Below, piece by piece: positions 49,101-58,711 of a stretch of 64,000 bases of DNA. Under the pieces are notes generated by a model. The model was not told the origin of the DNA. It ran no database searches and saw only the letters and a list, made by a program, of their open reading frames with translations. The translations under genes and the position numbers were made by a program. The stretch comes from Pyrrhosoma nymphula (Eukaryota > Arthropoda > Insecta > Odonata > Coenagrionidae): assembly GCA_963573305.1 (NCBI GenBank), contig OY754327.1:59636244-59700243 (forward strand). Reading direction: 5' to 3'. Position 1 is the first letter of the stretch. Each line of letters opens with the position of its first letter.

Positions 49101-52100
49101 CACGATTTACTTTCTTGTTTAGCGATGTACAGCTATGACATTTTACAAATTCATAGACAATACAATGGTGATTGATGAAATGGTAGGACTTTTAGTCTAT
49201 GGTCCTCAGTTTGACTCCTGAAAAATTGTCAATCCAGATATGGCTCAAAACTTTGCACTTGAGCGCATTGAGTGCATAGACGCAAAGCACCACAATTTAC
49301 TTTCTTATTTAGCGATGTAGAGCTATTAAATTTTACACATTCATAGACAATACAATGGTAAATGATGATATGGTTGGACTTTTAGTCTACGGTCCTTGGT
49401 TCGACTCAGAAAAAATCGTCAATCCAGCTATTGCTCAAAACCTCGTACCAGAGCGCACCGCATGCTTATGTTCAAAGAACCATGATATTCTTTCTTATTT
49501 AGAAAGGCAGAGCTATGAAAATTTAGTTGTTGTTGTGCAATACAGACAACTCGGAAAATAGTTGGACTTTAAGTCTTTGGCTATTGATTCGACTCCTTAA
49601 AAATTCCAATCCGGCTTGATTCAAACCCTTGTACTTGATCGCGCTGCATACATAAGTAAAAAGAACCATGATTTTCATTGTTATTTACCTTGGCAGAGTT
49701 CTGAAATATTAGAAAATCATAGGCAATACAATAATACTTAGTAATATTGTTGGACTTTTAAGTTTACGGTCGGCAGTTCGACTCTGGAAAAAATTCCAAT
49801 CCTGCTCTAAATGCCTTTCAAAAGTGCACTTCATGCATAGGTATGGAGAACACGATTTTTGCCTCCTCCGAGGAGGTACAATGAAATTTTCGTTATCCAT
49901 TGGCAAACTTATAGGTACTTTAAAACTTGGACTTAGCTTTATGGCTCGACTCCAGAAGGGCATAAATGGAAATAAAAGTGGGAGATGTGGGAGAAGTACT
50001 GTGGTTTTTATTAAACCTTTATGCAAAAAGGAATCATTTTAACATTAAGTTTAGCATTGTTTTCATCTTTTACAAGGAAGTTCATGGGTTTCACTTCTAA
50101 TGGCCCATGATTCTTTCCAAGAACACTGAATAGTGTTCTTGCATAATAGCATGGGGAGAATTTATGCTGCCCCATGGAGGGAACCATGTGGCAGCTGAAA
50201 AATTTGAACTGGAATGAAAGTCTGTGCAACTTTGGTGATACAATTGTCTTAAGCTACCGCACAAGTTGTTAACCTGAGAATAATATATGTAAGGCCTGCT
50301 TCGCTATTTGAAACTTTTTCCGAATCTTAACCTTAAAAAATGGGGGGGACTATATTCCGAGAAATACGGTAATTGTTCTACATCCTCGCATTCTGATGCT
50401 TTCTCCTTCTTCGGGGTAGGTATTATTACTGTTTTCACAAAATACACTGGCCGTCCTCCTAGATCCTACGAATAAGTTCAAAAAACGATCGTCTCCCCTA
50501 AATACCTAGATTTTTCCGTAGCTCCGAAGGTAGGTTAAAGGTTCCCTCGCCTTTTCTACCCTCTATCTCCCTTAATGCCCTCTCTATTTCCCTGTCAAGT
50601 AATTCCGGTCCGAGTTTATCCTTAACTATTGTTCCTTCATCCTCTATATCTAGGTTCACCAGTTATTCTCAATGTCATATAGCTCCTCTACGTATTCTCT
50701 CCACCTATTCTGGATATCTTCCTATTCACTTAATATCATCCCTGTTTTGCCCTTAACCTTTGGTATTGTTTACCCTCTCTTACTACCCAATAACATTCAC
50801 ACTTTGGCGTATTAAGTGCCCACTTCCCCCTCTTCCTGCAGCTTCTCCATTTCCTTGCATTGTCCCTTCCACCAGTTTTCCTTGAACCTATTGGTCACTC
50901 CTCGGAGTTTATTATTTACTTCCTTGTACTTCCTCTTGCCTAGGTTGGCGTTGACATTTTTCCTCATCCATCTCTCCTCTATTTTCTTAATCATTTCTTC
51001 CGTAACCCACAACTTCTTAACCCTCCTCTTTTCCACTGTTCCTATCGTTTTCTCTGCTGCTCCCACTATGATTTTTTTAATATCCTCCCAATTTCTCTCA
51101 ATTGTTCCCATACGCTTTGCTTCACCTATGTTTTTATCCACCAGATCTTTGTATTGCCTCCTTTTCAGCCCTTTCAATGCTTCAAGGTCCCATCTCCTAC
51201 CTTTACAAAGCCTTTTGGATCTTACTTAACAGTTTATCATCACCAAGTTATGATCTGAGTCCTAATCACCATGTGTAATACACATTTCACTTTTTGAGAA
51301 GGCCCTCCTTGGTATTATCTGCCGCTCTGTTCAGCGCCCAAAAGAACATCATGAAAAGAAATGCTGGCTACGTATGACTTTCCCCTACACTCACGTGCCC
51401 CTTTCCATTGGTTTCCTAATACATATAATGTTTTATTTATAACTGCAAAACGTCCATTCGTGTATTTTTATTCAGTAGATAACTGAATTGCTATTTGCTA
51501 CAAAGTGATATCAGTATTTAATTTGCCATAGTTTTTGCCCACTCATATCGGATTATGCTCGATCTATTTCCGAGAGATATGTTATTATGTAATTGAGAGA
51601 TGCTACTATTCTGTGAGGTTCTAAATAGGCAATTATCGGAAACTTTGTGGGTTTAGTTGGTAAACCCACAAAGTTGGTCGAGGCTGAAGAAAAGTTATGT
51701 GATCCTCCTGAAAATCTTGATACAAGAGGAGCAGCGGAGGTGTTAATGACAAGCATTTGTAACTTAAATTTTCTTTGTTTCCTGCACTTGTGGTACCACA
51801 TTTCATTTGAGGTAATTCTTGCTCAGAAATACTTGCAGACTGAAAGGATCAGTTTCGAAAAGTATGCGTTAAAGCTGAGAAGCTTGAATATCTTTTTAGA
51901 AGAAATTCTGGAGGAACTAGTTAACAATTCTTTGGAATAAGCGACAACAACTTGTACTAAAATGGACATGGATATTGAAAGCAGGAGATGCAATCGTGTT
52001 AAAAAAAAAGATTCCGGGAAATGGCCAAAGATGCAGGCTGACTCCACAGCAGGAAGTGAAGTGTTCTATGTTTGAGTGCATTGATAAGTTTCTTGTAGAG

Positions 52101-55100
52101 CTAAAAACTAAATCAACCTCAATGGAAAATGTTTACCAACAGTTTGCTGCTGTTCATCCGATGAATCTTGTAAAAGTAAGTGATGACAAACTCGCCCTTC
52201 TAGTTCAGCAATTAACAAAAACATTTTATGATTCTGAGAAGGAAGAAATGGTGCCAGAAATCATAAGGCTTCGAAGGCATCTACAGGCATCGGGGACTTC
52301 GACGGGGAAGACGATGCAGTGTTGTTGTCCGCTTTGAATATGCTGCAATTAATTATTGAAATGGATTTTCAAGAGTTGTTACCATATATTTGTGAAGCCC
52401 TAACTCTGTTTTTGACTGTATGTGTGTCTGTCTCTTCATGTGAAAGAAGTTTTTCTAAACTTAAAGTAATTAAAAGCTAACTTCGCTCAACAATGAGCCA
52501 ATCACGCCTGACAAGCCTAGCCTTAAATATCAATAGAGAATGCTGTTGCTAAGAGAGTAAATTTTGATTATGTAATAAAACAGTTTGAGGAGGCAAAAGC
52601 ACACAAGAAAGAATTTTAATTCTTACTACTGTACTATTTAAATCTTTTAACTTTTGGGATTGATTCCTACTGTAAACAAAATAATACTGTGAAATAGCCA
52701 CTCTTCATTTCATGCCTATTAAATACCGTTGCCGAAGGAATAGCATACTAGCGTAAATTTGCTTCGGCCATAAGCCAGCACTGAGTACTGGTACTTAAAC
52801 CAAAGTTATTAAAAGAATGTAAGGATGCCTTTAACCTACTATTTTGTGAATGCTGAGATAAATGATGCAATCCATTGATAAATAGTTGATACTGGGTCTG
52901 CAGGAATACAAGAAATTGGCATCTTCCTATTACACTTGTGTAAACTATGTCAATGATATAAATTATAAATAGGCCCCATATCGAATAGCACCCCAGGCCC
53001 CCCACCATGTTGATATGCCTCTGCTCTCATCTCCCCCACAATAGATTACCCTGTAACTATCACAACAATAGTTCCTGCTATCCTTCCATCTCACCTTGCA
53101 CAGCCTCAAAGCATCTTTTTTCCCTTTCTCTATTTCCTGTTTAATATTCTCAAGCTTCCTGGCCCTCATTATTGTCCTCACATTCCTATTTTTACCGGTG
53201 CTTTCCTCCTCTTTCTCTTCTTCTTCTTCCTCCTATTTCTTGTATCTTCTGATGATGATGTTGTGCAAGGATTTCGTGTGATGATGACTGTGGAGGCCTT
53301 GCCTCCCCCGCTGCTGGGCATGACACTCGCCCTAGTGGGCGGCGTCCCGTAGTTGCCAGGAATCAATTCTCTGTGAATGACTTTCATATTCTGGGAAATG
53401 ACAGTTGAGAGGGACTCCCACCCTACTTCTCAATGGTATTTTTAATGTGACACCATCACGGAACTACCTTTTGTCTGGCTCCTACCCTTCGACCTATCTG
53501 GCATGGGTGGCCCTACCAAGAGCAATAATAATTGCCCTGCCAGCCTAGCTCTAGGGGTCATTGCACACACAAGCCATTTCACCACTCAAGGTTGCAGTTC
53601 TAGGAGGGTTTGGCAATGTATGGAAAAAATAATAAATTTTAAAGAAAATGAAAATTAACAAAATTATTTATATAAATAAAAAAGTCAGCTGACATGATGA
53701 CTGGTCTCTTTTGGACTTGACTGACTAGACACTTTTGTCACAAGCACCTCAGGCCAACAGATCAAGCTACTGGCACAAGGGTTGAGGACAAAAAATATAG
53801 CTGTCTCATTCAAATCATTTGATTAGCCTAAACTTTCACTGTAATATTCTACAATCATCCAAATAGAGCAATCAAAATAGATTGTAGCTTCACTACATAG
53901 ATGAATAGACAGATGACAATGTTACACTTTTAAGCAAGAGAAATTATTTTTCTCATACCCTGAGGCTGGAGCCAATGCAAAGTATTGTATCGGCAGCATC
54001 TGCAGCATCACATGCACCTTTCCAATTCAAGGGCCAAGCCAGAGAACCTCGCTCCCCAAAGTGAACAATTGTGTCCACCAATGGGGAAAGGCAAGTGTAG
54101 CACCTGCGGTGTGTATTATGAGCAAATCGGCCAGTGTGCTCAGTCACATCAAAGAGGCGCCAGTATTCCTTAGGAGGGCTGCAGGTCTTGCAAACCTACA
54201 AATTCAAGGTATAACAAAAGACAATTTAAAATGAGGAATTAAAAAAAGTAAAATTTAATGATAAGATAAATTTAAAAATATATAATGAGAAGGAAATGTA
54301 GTGGGTTTTTGACTAAAATTTAAGTTTTTAGGCAAATCGCACATCTTTGTACCAAGCTTCAAATTAGAAAGGTGCAACTGTACTTGAAATATGTAATGAA
54401 AACATGATGACTAATTAATGATAAATCATAGCAAAAAATAATATTGCAATTTCAAAAATTTTCTGAACAGAAAACGTTGTCAACATTATCTTACTTACTC
54501 TTTATAAAAGGAGCCAATGAAATCAACAGTTTTGTGAAGTGCTCAATAACTTTTGACTCACCTCAATATACATGTTTCCATGCAATTCTGAAAGGGATTG
54601 TCGGGGCAAAGCAGCTCGAAGATGAAGTCCATCACAGTTCTGCGATACCACATGTTTCACAAGGCCTCCTCGCTGAAGTTGAGAGAGAGCCATATGTGTC
54701 AATGTTGGCTCAGCTCTTGATAAATCGTGAAGCCTATTATGTCACATACAAAATGAATTGATTAACATTACTCAAATAATAGATACCCGACTATTTCACA
54801 GTGATATTTAAGTATTTCACTTCTTTTACATAGGACTATGAAATTTCTTCTTTGTATAGTGCAGTCCTTCCTTGAGGAAAATAGACCATAAAAACACCAG
54901 AGGATGAATTTAAGAGTTATTTAATGGAACCAGCAATTCCAATAGATGATGACCCTCTAGAATATTGGAAAAATAAAAGGAAGTGATGGTCCAGCTAACC
55001 TTGCCAGAAGGTATCTCTCAGCACCCCCTACCTATGTCACTATCCTCGGAGTTTTAAACTCCACCCTAAAATAAGAGTCAAACCACAGAGCAGAAAAATA

Positions 55101-58100
55101 AGGGGAAAACATGGTAACCTTAGAGATTTGAACTTTCTAGAGTAGTAAAGCATATGGCTCTCCAGGGAAAGTCATCAAAATCTCCAGAATTACATCAGTA
55201 CTATTAAAAATACAAAAATATTACATCACTTGTCAATTAGAAATGTAAATAAAAAAATTTCATCAGCCAAAGCTTCCAATAAAATGAAAGAAACTTGGCA
55301 GATAAATAACGAAGCATGAGCGAAAGCATTTATATAAAACTTCCTGTTTTCCAGGACCCTCATGATGAAATCATCACAGACTGTTACTATTAGAGTAAGG
55401 AGAATGAATTATCTATCAGCCTACCAAACATACCTCATAAGAAAACGGTAGATGTTGAGAGTCCTGTAATAACATATTTAACCCTTTCCGGGCAATGCAC
55501 GCATATATGCATGTGGTAAAAGAAGTGCCCACAGCACTATGCCTGCATATACATATACATGCGACAGAAATAGTGACTCCAGCACTATGCACGCATATAT
55601 GCATGTAATGTTTTTCTCGCTCCTTTCTGAACTATCTCTCCATTACTCAACCTTGATCAGATTGGCCTATCGCCTTAAATGTTTGGGACAGTGATATGAC
55701 GAGGGACAGAGCTAAAAAAGTCAAGCCCCATTTCTGAAATGGGCTCTGATGCAATAACAGCAATGTTCAAAAACTCACCCTTACTTTTCAAAACTCACTT
55801 TCCAGATAGAGAACAGTGGGCCAGGGAAGGAGGAAAAACACTTCACTCTGGGGCCACACCAGGAAAGATGAAAGAACTGGAGCTGGAATCTATTGTTGCA
55901 GCCCAGCTAAAAAGCTCTCAATCCCTTTGGGAAAATATGCTACTGTATTCCAGGCAGAAGTATACGCCCTTCTGAACTGTGCCTAAATTGTGAAAGAGGT
56001 GGGCCTGCAGGACAGACCAACCCATGTATGCACTGATAGCCAAGCGATTCTAAGAGCTCTTACATCACCATGGTGCAAGTGGCTTAAAGGTGTCAAAAAA
56101 AGGTACTTTTTTATTCTTGATGCCATAAAAAAAATAGAAGAAATAATCAAATAACTTTTTTGCTTATATGAGTAAATGTAAAATTAAATATCTTATGTTA
56201 AGTTTATTGATTGATTGGGATTGTAAGGGTGGGCAAGGGCCTTCTGGAGCCCTCCCTCCTGGCACTCAGACCTTTTTGGTCCATTGTGCCATCCCACATT
56301 TAACCTGCCTGCCACTTGCAGACAGGGGTCAAGAGCACCACAGTAGAGGTATGAAGGAGCCCCCCCGCCCCCCAACCTTCCTGGTACAGGTATGGAGGGT
56401 GCCCTCCGTCCAACCTTCCCGGTCTGGGTATATCTCCCTGCAGCCTCCCCATATAGGTTTGGAGGGAGTATCGCCTTTCCATTCACGCCCAGTAGAGGCA
56501 TGGAGGAGGGCCACCCATCAAACACCCGTCTGGGCCCAACATTGCTTAACTTTGGTGACCTGACGGGAACTGGTTATGTTAAGATTAAATATTTGTTATT
56601 TAACATTTTAAATCATTTGATTTCAGCATATTTCGTACCTATCTTCTATTATGTACCATTGAAAGAACTGGTGTTGACGTAGTGAAATCGATCCCTCATC
56701 CGGTAATATGCTGGTTCACTTTACAATGGAATTCACATTACTAACAGTCCTGTGGAGTGGATTGACATCATAAAGCAGGGGTCTATGGTATTGAAAAAGG
56801 AATTTACAATTTTTCCAACTAGGCTATAAGGGCTATGGATAAGGTGGTAGGCTGTGGAATTGAAACCACAAAATAATAAAAATATCACATGAATAAGAAG
56901 ACACTTAGAAGATAGACTAAGTGTAATCTCAAAATGAAATAACAAGTTCTTAGGCAAGTAGCAGGAAGAAATAAAATATACTTCAGGGAGTAATTTCAAT
57001 TGTGAAAAAGAAGAATTAATGTTAGACCACGTTATGCTAGATGAGCACTTCAATTTCAAAACCTTTTCTGACCAAAATTGATAAAATGAATTAAAATCAT
57101 AAGAGCAACAAAATCTGATCAGAAATTATACTAAAGGAAAATGTTACCCAATATCTTTTCCTTGCTGAAGCAGTGTCCAGATGCCATTAGCACCCCTGTA
57201 ATCAGGTATACAAGCTGCAGTGCTGATTCCAGCACCAGTATAAACAACAAGGTGCCGAGCTAATTTTATGGCCGATGCCAGAGCAGAGCACTTTTCTGCC
57301 AACTCTCCAGGAGGATCTTCAAACTCTTTTAAGCGTTCTTTGATTCTTTGGCGTGATTGCATTCTAAGGAGAGAAGAAATAAGGACTTAAAAACAGCAGA
57401 AGATTATGGCGAAATCACCCAACATAAACCGATCAAAAAAAAACAATCAAAAAGCATAATCAACAAATTAAACTGAGACATTGTCTAAAGCAGCAAAATG
57501 GCAAGACACGACAATCCTTATGATTAATGATGCAAAAATTAACAGGCCATTAAAAGCTAATTAAATTTCCCTTGATCACAATATCAGAAAGGTTAAGGGA
57601 CGAATAACATTAAGAAAGATGCCATAGGAAGGTACAGACAGCCATTTCATTGAACTGCGAAAGATAAAGTAGGCGTCGTAATTTTCTGGAATTGGAACAC
57701 CTGAGGATTCGAAAAATACCCTTTGCAATGACCCGAACTCAATTTCTTATTCACTAATTGGTTTTCGCGTTACCGTCAGTCTCTTTGTTCACGAATTAAC
57801 TTGTCTTTAAAATAGGATTTATAATGTGAGAATATCTCGCTTCTTAAAACCTCCATGATATTCGTAGTGAAAGACGCCGCCTGGGTAGCTTAACTTGCTA
57901 GGGCACTTGCCGCGAAATCGAGGGATCTGGGTTCAAACACCTGGACAGGCATAATATTTACCACTATAAATTTCAAACATTAGTGAGTTTATATTCTGCA
58001 CTTCTAGTTTTACTTACACCTTCAGCTCAACACTTACTGAATTATTCTGTGCAGAGCATCACAAGTGTAATTTTTAATACCAATTCCACTGTATCATGAG

Positions 58101-58711
58101 TTAAAATAAAACAAACAACCAAAACACCAAACATAACAAAAGAAAATTTAATGGATGCCATTATAGTAGATAGAAGGTAACAATTTTTAACGTGATAATA
58201 TAAAAGAAAAGCTTGATTTACAGATAGCACGGATACACCTCTGGATTTTGAACACAAATTCACGGAAAACAAAAAAAAACCTTTGGCATAAAGCTAGGGT
58301 AAGTGAAAATTCGCACCAAAAGCCGCTCCATAGACCATTACTTTGACCGTAAGCACGTCCTACCTCTTTTTCACCTCTTGCACGACTTCTGAGCATTCAA
58401 AGAGAAACTGCTTTTCTTCATCATTCCTGTCATTCTCAGGCTTCATCAAAATACTAGTTACCTGAAAGAGTTAATCAATTTAAAATAAGCATATAGGGAA
58501 ATGGACAATTAATTTTTCAATAAAAAGGTCAACAATATAATCCATGAAAACGGAAATCTTAAAAAGGACAGTATTTAAGGGATTACATACGAATTGCTCT
58601 TTAACATACCCGTTTATAAGTTGCACTTTTTTCCTCTTTGATCCAATATTTACTTTCTGTAGTTGATTTCCTCCTTGAAACACTGTACTGAGGCCCACCC
58701 TTGAGCTCCAT
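26850..58711 (-). CDS. Sirt7: SIRT7, NAD-dependent deacetylase (whole gene, 7 coding exons)
   Basis: Coding exons in order of transcription: 58711-58610, 58461-58364, 57363-57148, 54733-54562, 54195-53959, 40942-40822, 28141-26850. They join in phase to 745 codons plus a stop. All introns are GT..AG. The protein follows known SIRT7 throughout: a basic N-terminal region, the NAD-binding GAGIST (about 110-115), QNCDG (169-173), the catalytic His in ELHGN (189), two zinc-binding CxxC pairs (198/201 and 228/231), IVHFGERG, GSSLR, a VNLQWTPKD-like stretch, and a basic C-terminus after GWFGKG. Family role: class IV sirtuin, nucleolar, removes acyl groups from histone and other lysines and supports rDNA transcription. 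The region after the catalytic core is about 430 residues, far longer than in human SIRT7; long C-termini are also known in fly SIRT7 (from memory). The start codon is the first ATG of an exon that splices cleanly in frame. UTRs were not determined. Confidence 0.95.
28632..28850 (+). pseudogene. Harbinger Myb/SANT-like accessory protein remnant
   Basis: Translation FKLENSLLLDLVGDVINMLE, one in-frame TAG at 28713, then KRVAWEEVAVSFNATQTNS and WKFLKTSCEQMKHRAKKNAN. This matches the trihelix Myb/SANT domain that accompanies Harbinger transposases and helps it bind the ends. It has one internal stop. Confidence 0.8.
29180..30021 (-). pseudogene. Harbinger DDE transposase remnant (HARBI1-like)
   Basis: The open part 29662-30021 has KPSFYRIIKRVS, FPCVLGSLDCADIPIASPGG (first catalytic Asp region), and LIGRWPGSMHDKAIF (second Asp region). 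Downstream in changing frames: GFYLGDHGNPCWAYLLTP, a stop, RRERRYNISHI, and APVLHNIALLFKDEEH, which is the usual C-terminal VLHNIA motif. Two or more stops and a frameshift make it inactive. The N-terminal third was not found. Confidence 0.88.
30897..31012. repeat. Minisatellite TTTCACTATCAGAA
   Basis: At least six imperfect 14-22 bp units (AATTTCACTATCAGAA with insertions of ATCAG) inside the Harbinger element. Confidence 0.85.
31083..31158. repeat. Perfect 76-bp palindrome
   Basis: Two 38-bp arms without mismatch or spacer, centre between 31120 and 31121 (GGCCGTAAAATTTTACGGCC). It lies in the Harbinger interior, with TCTACTATAATG repeated on both sides. Confidence 0.97.
33780..34262 (-). 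mobile_element. SINE with 5S rRNA-like head, copy A
   Basis: On the minus strand the element begins with about 120 bp resembling 5S rRNA: CACCGGTTCCCATCAGAACA, CCGAAGTTAAGCAACGTTGG, then GGATGGGTGACC, in the same order and spacing as in insect 5S genes, including the internal promoter region. A 350-bp body follows (CTGTCTGCAAGTGGCAGACA and so on) shared with copy B. This fits a 5S-derived SINE (SINE3 type). The 3' limit is uncertain. Confidence 0.75.
34400..34862 (-). pseudogene. Tigger 3 transposase, downstream part
   Basis: Minus-strand frames give VCGEGSDVNPKDVDY, then VNQLGVKWNTN, a stop, and VWMTSAIFKSWFK, matching the segment before and within the DDE domain of Tigger transposases. It is the direct continuation of the part at 39764-40190; Tigger 1 sits between them. 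Confidence 0.75.
35955..36317 (+). pseudogene. CENP-B/pogo-type HTH protein fragment (120 codons)
   Basis: Contains KIIDEVDKNPHLKRIDEAKK followed by PVTTLNDIIMKREAIL, matching the psq-type helix-turn-helix at the start of Tigger transposases (IIxEVEKNP...AKxFGIPxSTLSTIxKNREKI). The frame is open but has no catalytic domain. Confidence 0.8.
37385..37458. repeat. TATATATTTGTTACAA minisatellite
   Basis: Four imperfect 16-18 bp units inside the piggyBac interior. Confidence 0.85.
38357..39300 (+). pseudogene. piggyBac transposase remnant
   Basis: Starts MDSGEESVLTSSDSEV (acidic start typical of the family) with an early stop. Later frames give ETDVTIEKSLRQFMPK, RASFGKYFFFVNRELDT, YTGKGTVLDKDF, MMTLMKPLFGL and TMDNFYTPDLADF. 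The last corresponds to the second catalytic Asp region (LDNFYTSPELA). Many stops and frameshifts. Confidence 0.85.
39764..40190 (-). pseudogene. Tigger 3 transposase, N-terminal CENP-B-type HTH part
   Basis: Minus-strand frame: KVILESEKGISVRKLADVFK, a stop, then VSRPMIEERTRLIAKKL and NG-stop-LEYLRKNHN, matching the psq and HTH_CenpB domains of pogo/Tigger proteins. Three stop codons. It ends exactly at the Tigger 1 insertion site; joining across that site continues the same frame. Confidence 0.82.
40331..40538. repeat. 208-bp repeat, copy A
   Basis: Nearly identical to 42818-43020 (only small indels near GTGTAACAG and CCAAGAAGGTC). Lies in the 5' part of Tigger 3. The family is unknown. Confidence 0.9.
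40793..40794. other. TA flank of the Tigger 3 terminal repeat
   Basis: The sequence just left (ending CGAGGTAGGTTCCACTG at 40792) is the inverse of a Tigger-type end CAGTGGAACCTACCTCG. It marks the 5' end of Tigger 3 on the minus strand, 28 bp from SIRT7 exon 6. The opposite end was not found. Confidence 0.6.
40822..40942 (-). CDS. Sirt7: SIRT7 coding exon 6
   Basis: 121 bp encoding LKKYPWLWC through LYIVNLQWTPKD, the SIRT7-specific end of the catalytic core. The exon lies 13 kb from exon 5 and 12.7 kb from exon 7, in introns full of transposons. Acceptor TTTTCAG, donor GTAATT. Confidence 0.95.
42270..43255 (+). pseudogene. Tigger 2 transposase DDE-domain remnant
   Basis: Blocks FNADETGLFFNFLPDKTLAF (first Asp), FLIDNCAAHP (second Asp, in a shifted frame), and FLRNVKVVFFPPNCTSLLQP followed by LDQGV, diagnostic of Tigger/jerky-type transposases. 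Frameshifts, stops and the inserted repeat at 42818 inactivate it. The C-terminal part resumes near 43021. Confidence 0.88.
42818..43020. repeat. 203-bp repeat, copy B
   Basis: Same sequence as copy A, inserted inside the transposase of Tigger 2 (inner), which it breaks. Confidence 0.9.
43480..44170. other. GC-rich insert of unknown origin in Tigger 2
   Basis: Clearly richer in G/C and CpG than its surroundings, with a C10-like tract near 43681 and frames open on both strands (43419-43823 minus, 43706-44059 plus). The last 180 bp looks like three diverged copies of a 55-60 bp unit (GGAGTTCCTCACTC, GGAGCTCCTTGCTC, GGAGTTTTTCACTC). No domain recognised. Confidence 0.55.
44503..44542. repeat. 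16-bp-arm palindrome
   Basis: TTATTAATGATGACGA, an 8-bp loop (TGCAATTG), then its perfect complement. Lies inside Tigger 2 near its right end. Confidence 0.93.
46140..46265. mobile_element. Rearranged tRNA-SINE fragment
   Basis: Contains AGAGGAAAAATCAT with GGATCCCTCGATTTCG and, inverted, AAGGCGAATGATTTTTCC, all words of the SINE family at 7 and 62 kb. The fragments face each other, forming a foldback. Confidence 0.6.
46733..48030. other. Intronic sequence without recognised feature
   Basis: AT-rich intron 5 sequence of SIRT7. No repeat or gene identified on reading. Confidence 0.4.
48031..48110 (+). repeat. hAT-like terminal region
   Basis: CAGGGTTGCTACAGGCC followed by TTCCAGTACTTTTCCAGG, closely like the inverse of 12800-12874. 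Probably one end of a hAT element or MITE. The partner end was not found. Confidence 0.5.
48890..49860 (+). repeat. Tandem array of about 190-bp units with tRNA-like domains
   Basis: The word CAAAGAACCACGATTTAC recurs at 48902, 49092, 49282, 49472 and about 49658, a period of 190 bp (about 187 at the end). Each unit has a 75-bp domain bounded by GACAAT and ATTGTC with an anticodon-arm-like TTGGACTTTTAGTCTA and a T-arm-like GGTTCGACTC, as in a decayed tRNA. Units diverge more towards the right. Not a functional tRNA gene. Confidence 0.8.
50390..51240 (-). mobile_element. LINE fragment (linker and start of RT)
   Basis: Minus-strand frame 50812-51177 gives KKLWVTEEMIKKIEERWMRK and WWKGQCKEME, corresponding to the region between endonuclease and RT of the LINE at 13-16 kb (there KPWITKEMIMEMQERRK). 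Lower down WREYVEELYDIE and VYFVKTVIIPTPKKEKASEC mark the RT start. Stops are present. Confidence 0.78.
51640..52620 (+). pseudogene. hAT transposase remnant
   Basis: Frames 51647-51940 and 51975-52337 carry a helical transposase segment (VGKPTKLVEAEEKL, YQQFAAVHPMNL). After a shift come VCVSVSSCERSFSKLKVIKS and LTSLALNINRE, the hAT dimerisation signature (ZMYM1-like group). It is inactivated by stops and probably inserted within the surrounding LINE. Confidence 0.75.
52963..53620 (-). mobile_element. LINE 5' region and endonuclease start
   Basis: Minus strand: GPARKLENIKQEIEKGKKD-like start, VRWKDSRNYCCDSYRVIYCG, matching the LINE endonuclease at 13.2 kb. Upstream (53200-53620) is its 5' sequence with a Lys/Arg-rich frame. 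With 50390-51240 it likely formed one LINE copy later split by the hAT at 51.6-52.6 kb. Confidence 0.7.
53959..54195 (-). CDS. Sirt7: SIRT7 coding exon 5 (zinc ribbon and NAD pocket)
   Basis: 237 bp, 79 codons, phase 0 at both ends. It holds two CxxC pairs for the structural zinc, then DTIVHFGERG and DTILCIGSSLR. The donor GTATGA follows the final Arg codon. Confidence 0.95.
54562..54733 (-). CDS. Sirt7: SIRT7 coding exon 4 (catalytic His)
   Basis: 172 bp. It encodes AEPTLTHM, then HVVSQNCDGLHLR and SELHGNMYIE with the catalytic histidine. The acceptor (ATAATAG) has a poor pyrimidine tract but is the only one that keeps the frame. The donor is GTGAGT. Confidence 0.94.
55478..55615. repeat. 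piggyBac-like solo end with ATATGCATG repeats
   Basis: TTAACCCTTTCCGGGCAATG followed by three palindromic words of the type GCACGCATATATGCATG, spaced about 50 bp. TTAA plus a C-rich end and subterminal palindromes resemble piggyBac ends. No opposite end found. Confidence 0.5.
55855..56110 (+). mobile_element. LINE RNase H fragment
   Basis: After frame changes: LSIPLGKYATVFQAEVYALL, NCA, a stop, then DRPTHVCTDSQAILRALTSP. This matches the RNase H domain of Jockey/R1-type LINEs (VFQAEVxAI..C ... SDSQAALKAL). Confidence 0.7.
56210..56577 (-). mobile_element. SINE with 5S rRNA-like head, copy B
   Basis: The same family in SIRT7 intron 3: AAGTTAAGCAATGTTGGGCC and GATGGGTGGCCC of the 5S-like head, then the shared body (GTCTGCAAGTGGCAGGCAGG and AATGGACCAAAAAGGTCTGA). 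The head is truncated at its 5' side and diverged from copy A, so the family had several source copies or is old. Confidence 0.75.
57148..57363 (-). CDS. Sirt7: SIRT7 coding exon 3 (NAD-binding)
   Basis: 216 bp between a CCTTAG acceptor and a GTAACA donor. It carries the Rossmann-fold NAD site: LVVYTGAGIST followed by IPDYRGANGIW, both diagnostic of sirtuins and here closest to SIRT7. Confidence 0.96.
57880..57965 (+). mobile_element. tRNA-derived SINE head
   Basis: GCCTGGGTAGCTTAACTTGC (A box) and GGATCTGGGTTCAAACACC (B box) 30 bp apart, as in the tRNA-like head of the SINE at 7 and 62 kb but diverged. In SIRT7 intron 2. Confidence 0.65.
58364..58461 (-). CDS. Sirt7: SIRT7 coding exon 2
   Basis: 98 bp between a TTTCAG acceptor and a GTAGGA donor. 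It encodes a helical charged segment with a VxxIL motif corresponding to the N-terminal VSRIL region of vertebrate SIRT7. It ends with two bases of an Arg codon completed in exon 3. Confidence 0.88.
58610..58711 (-). CDS. Sirt7: SIRT7 coding exon 1
   Basis: 34 codons from the start ATG, rich in Lys/Arg/Ser. It ends phase 0 before the donor GTATGT. This N-terminus is weakly conserved in the family, so the start rests on the open frame and clean splicing rather than on strong similarity. Confidence 0.82.

Noticed and set aside
48890..49860. CRISPR-like or protein repeat array
   Set aside because: 190-bp directly adjoining units without conserved repeat/variable spacer structure and without an open frame through them.
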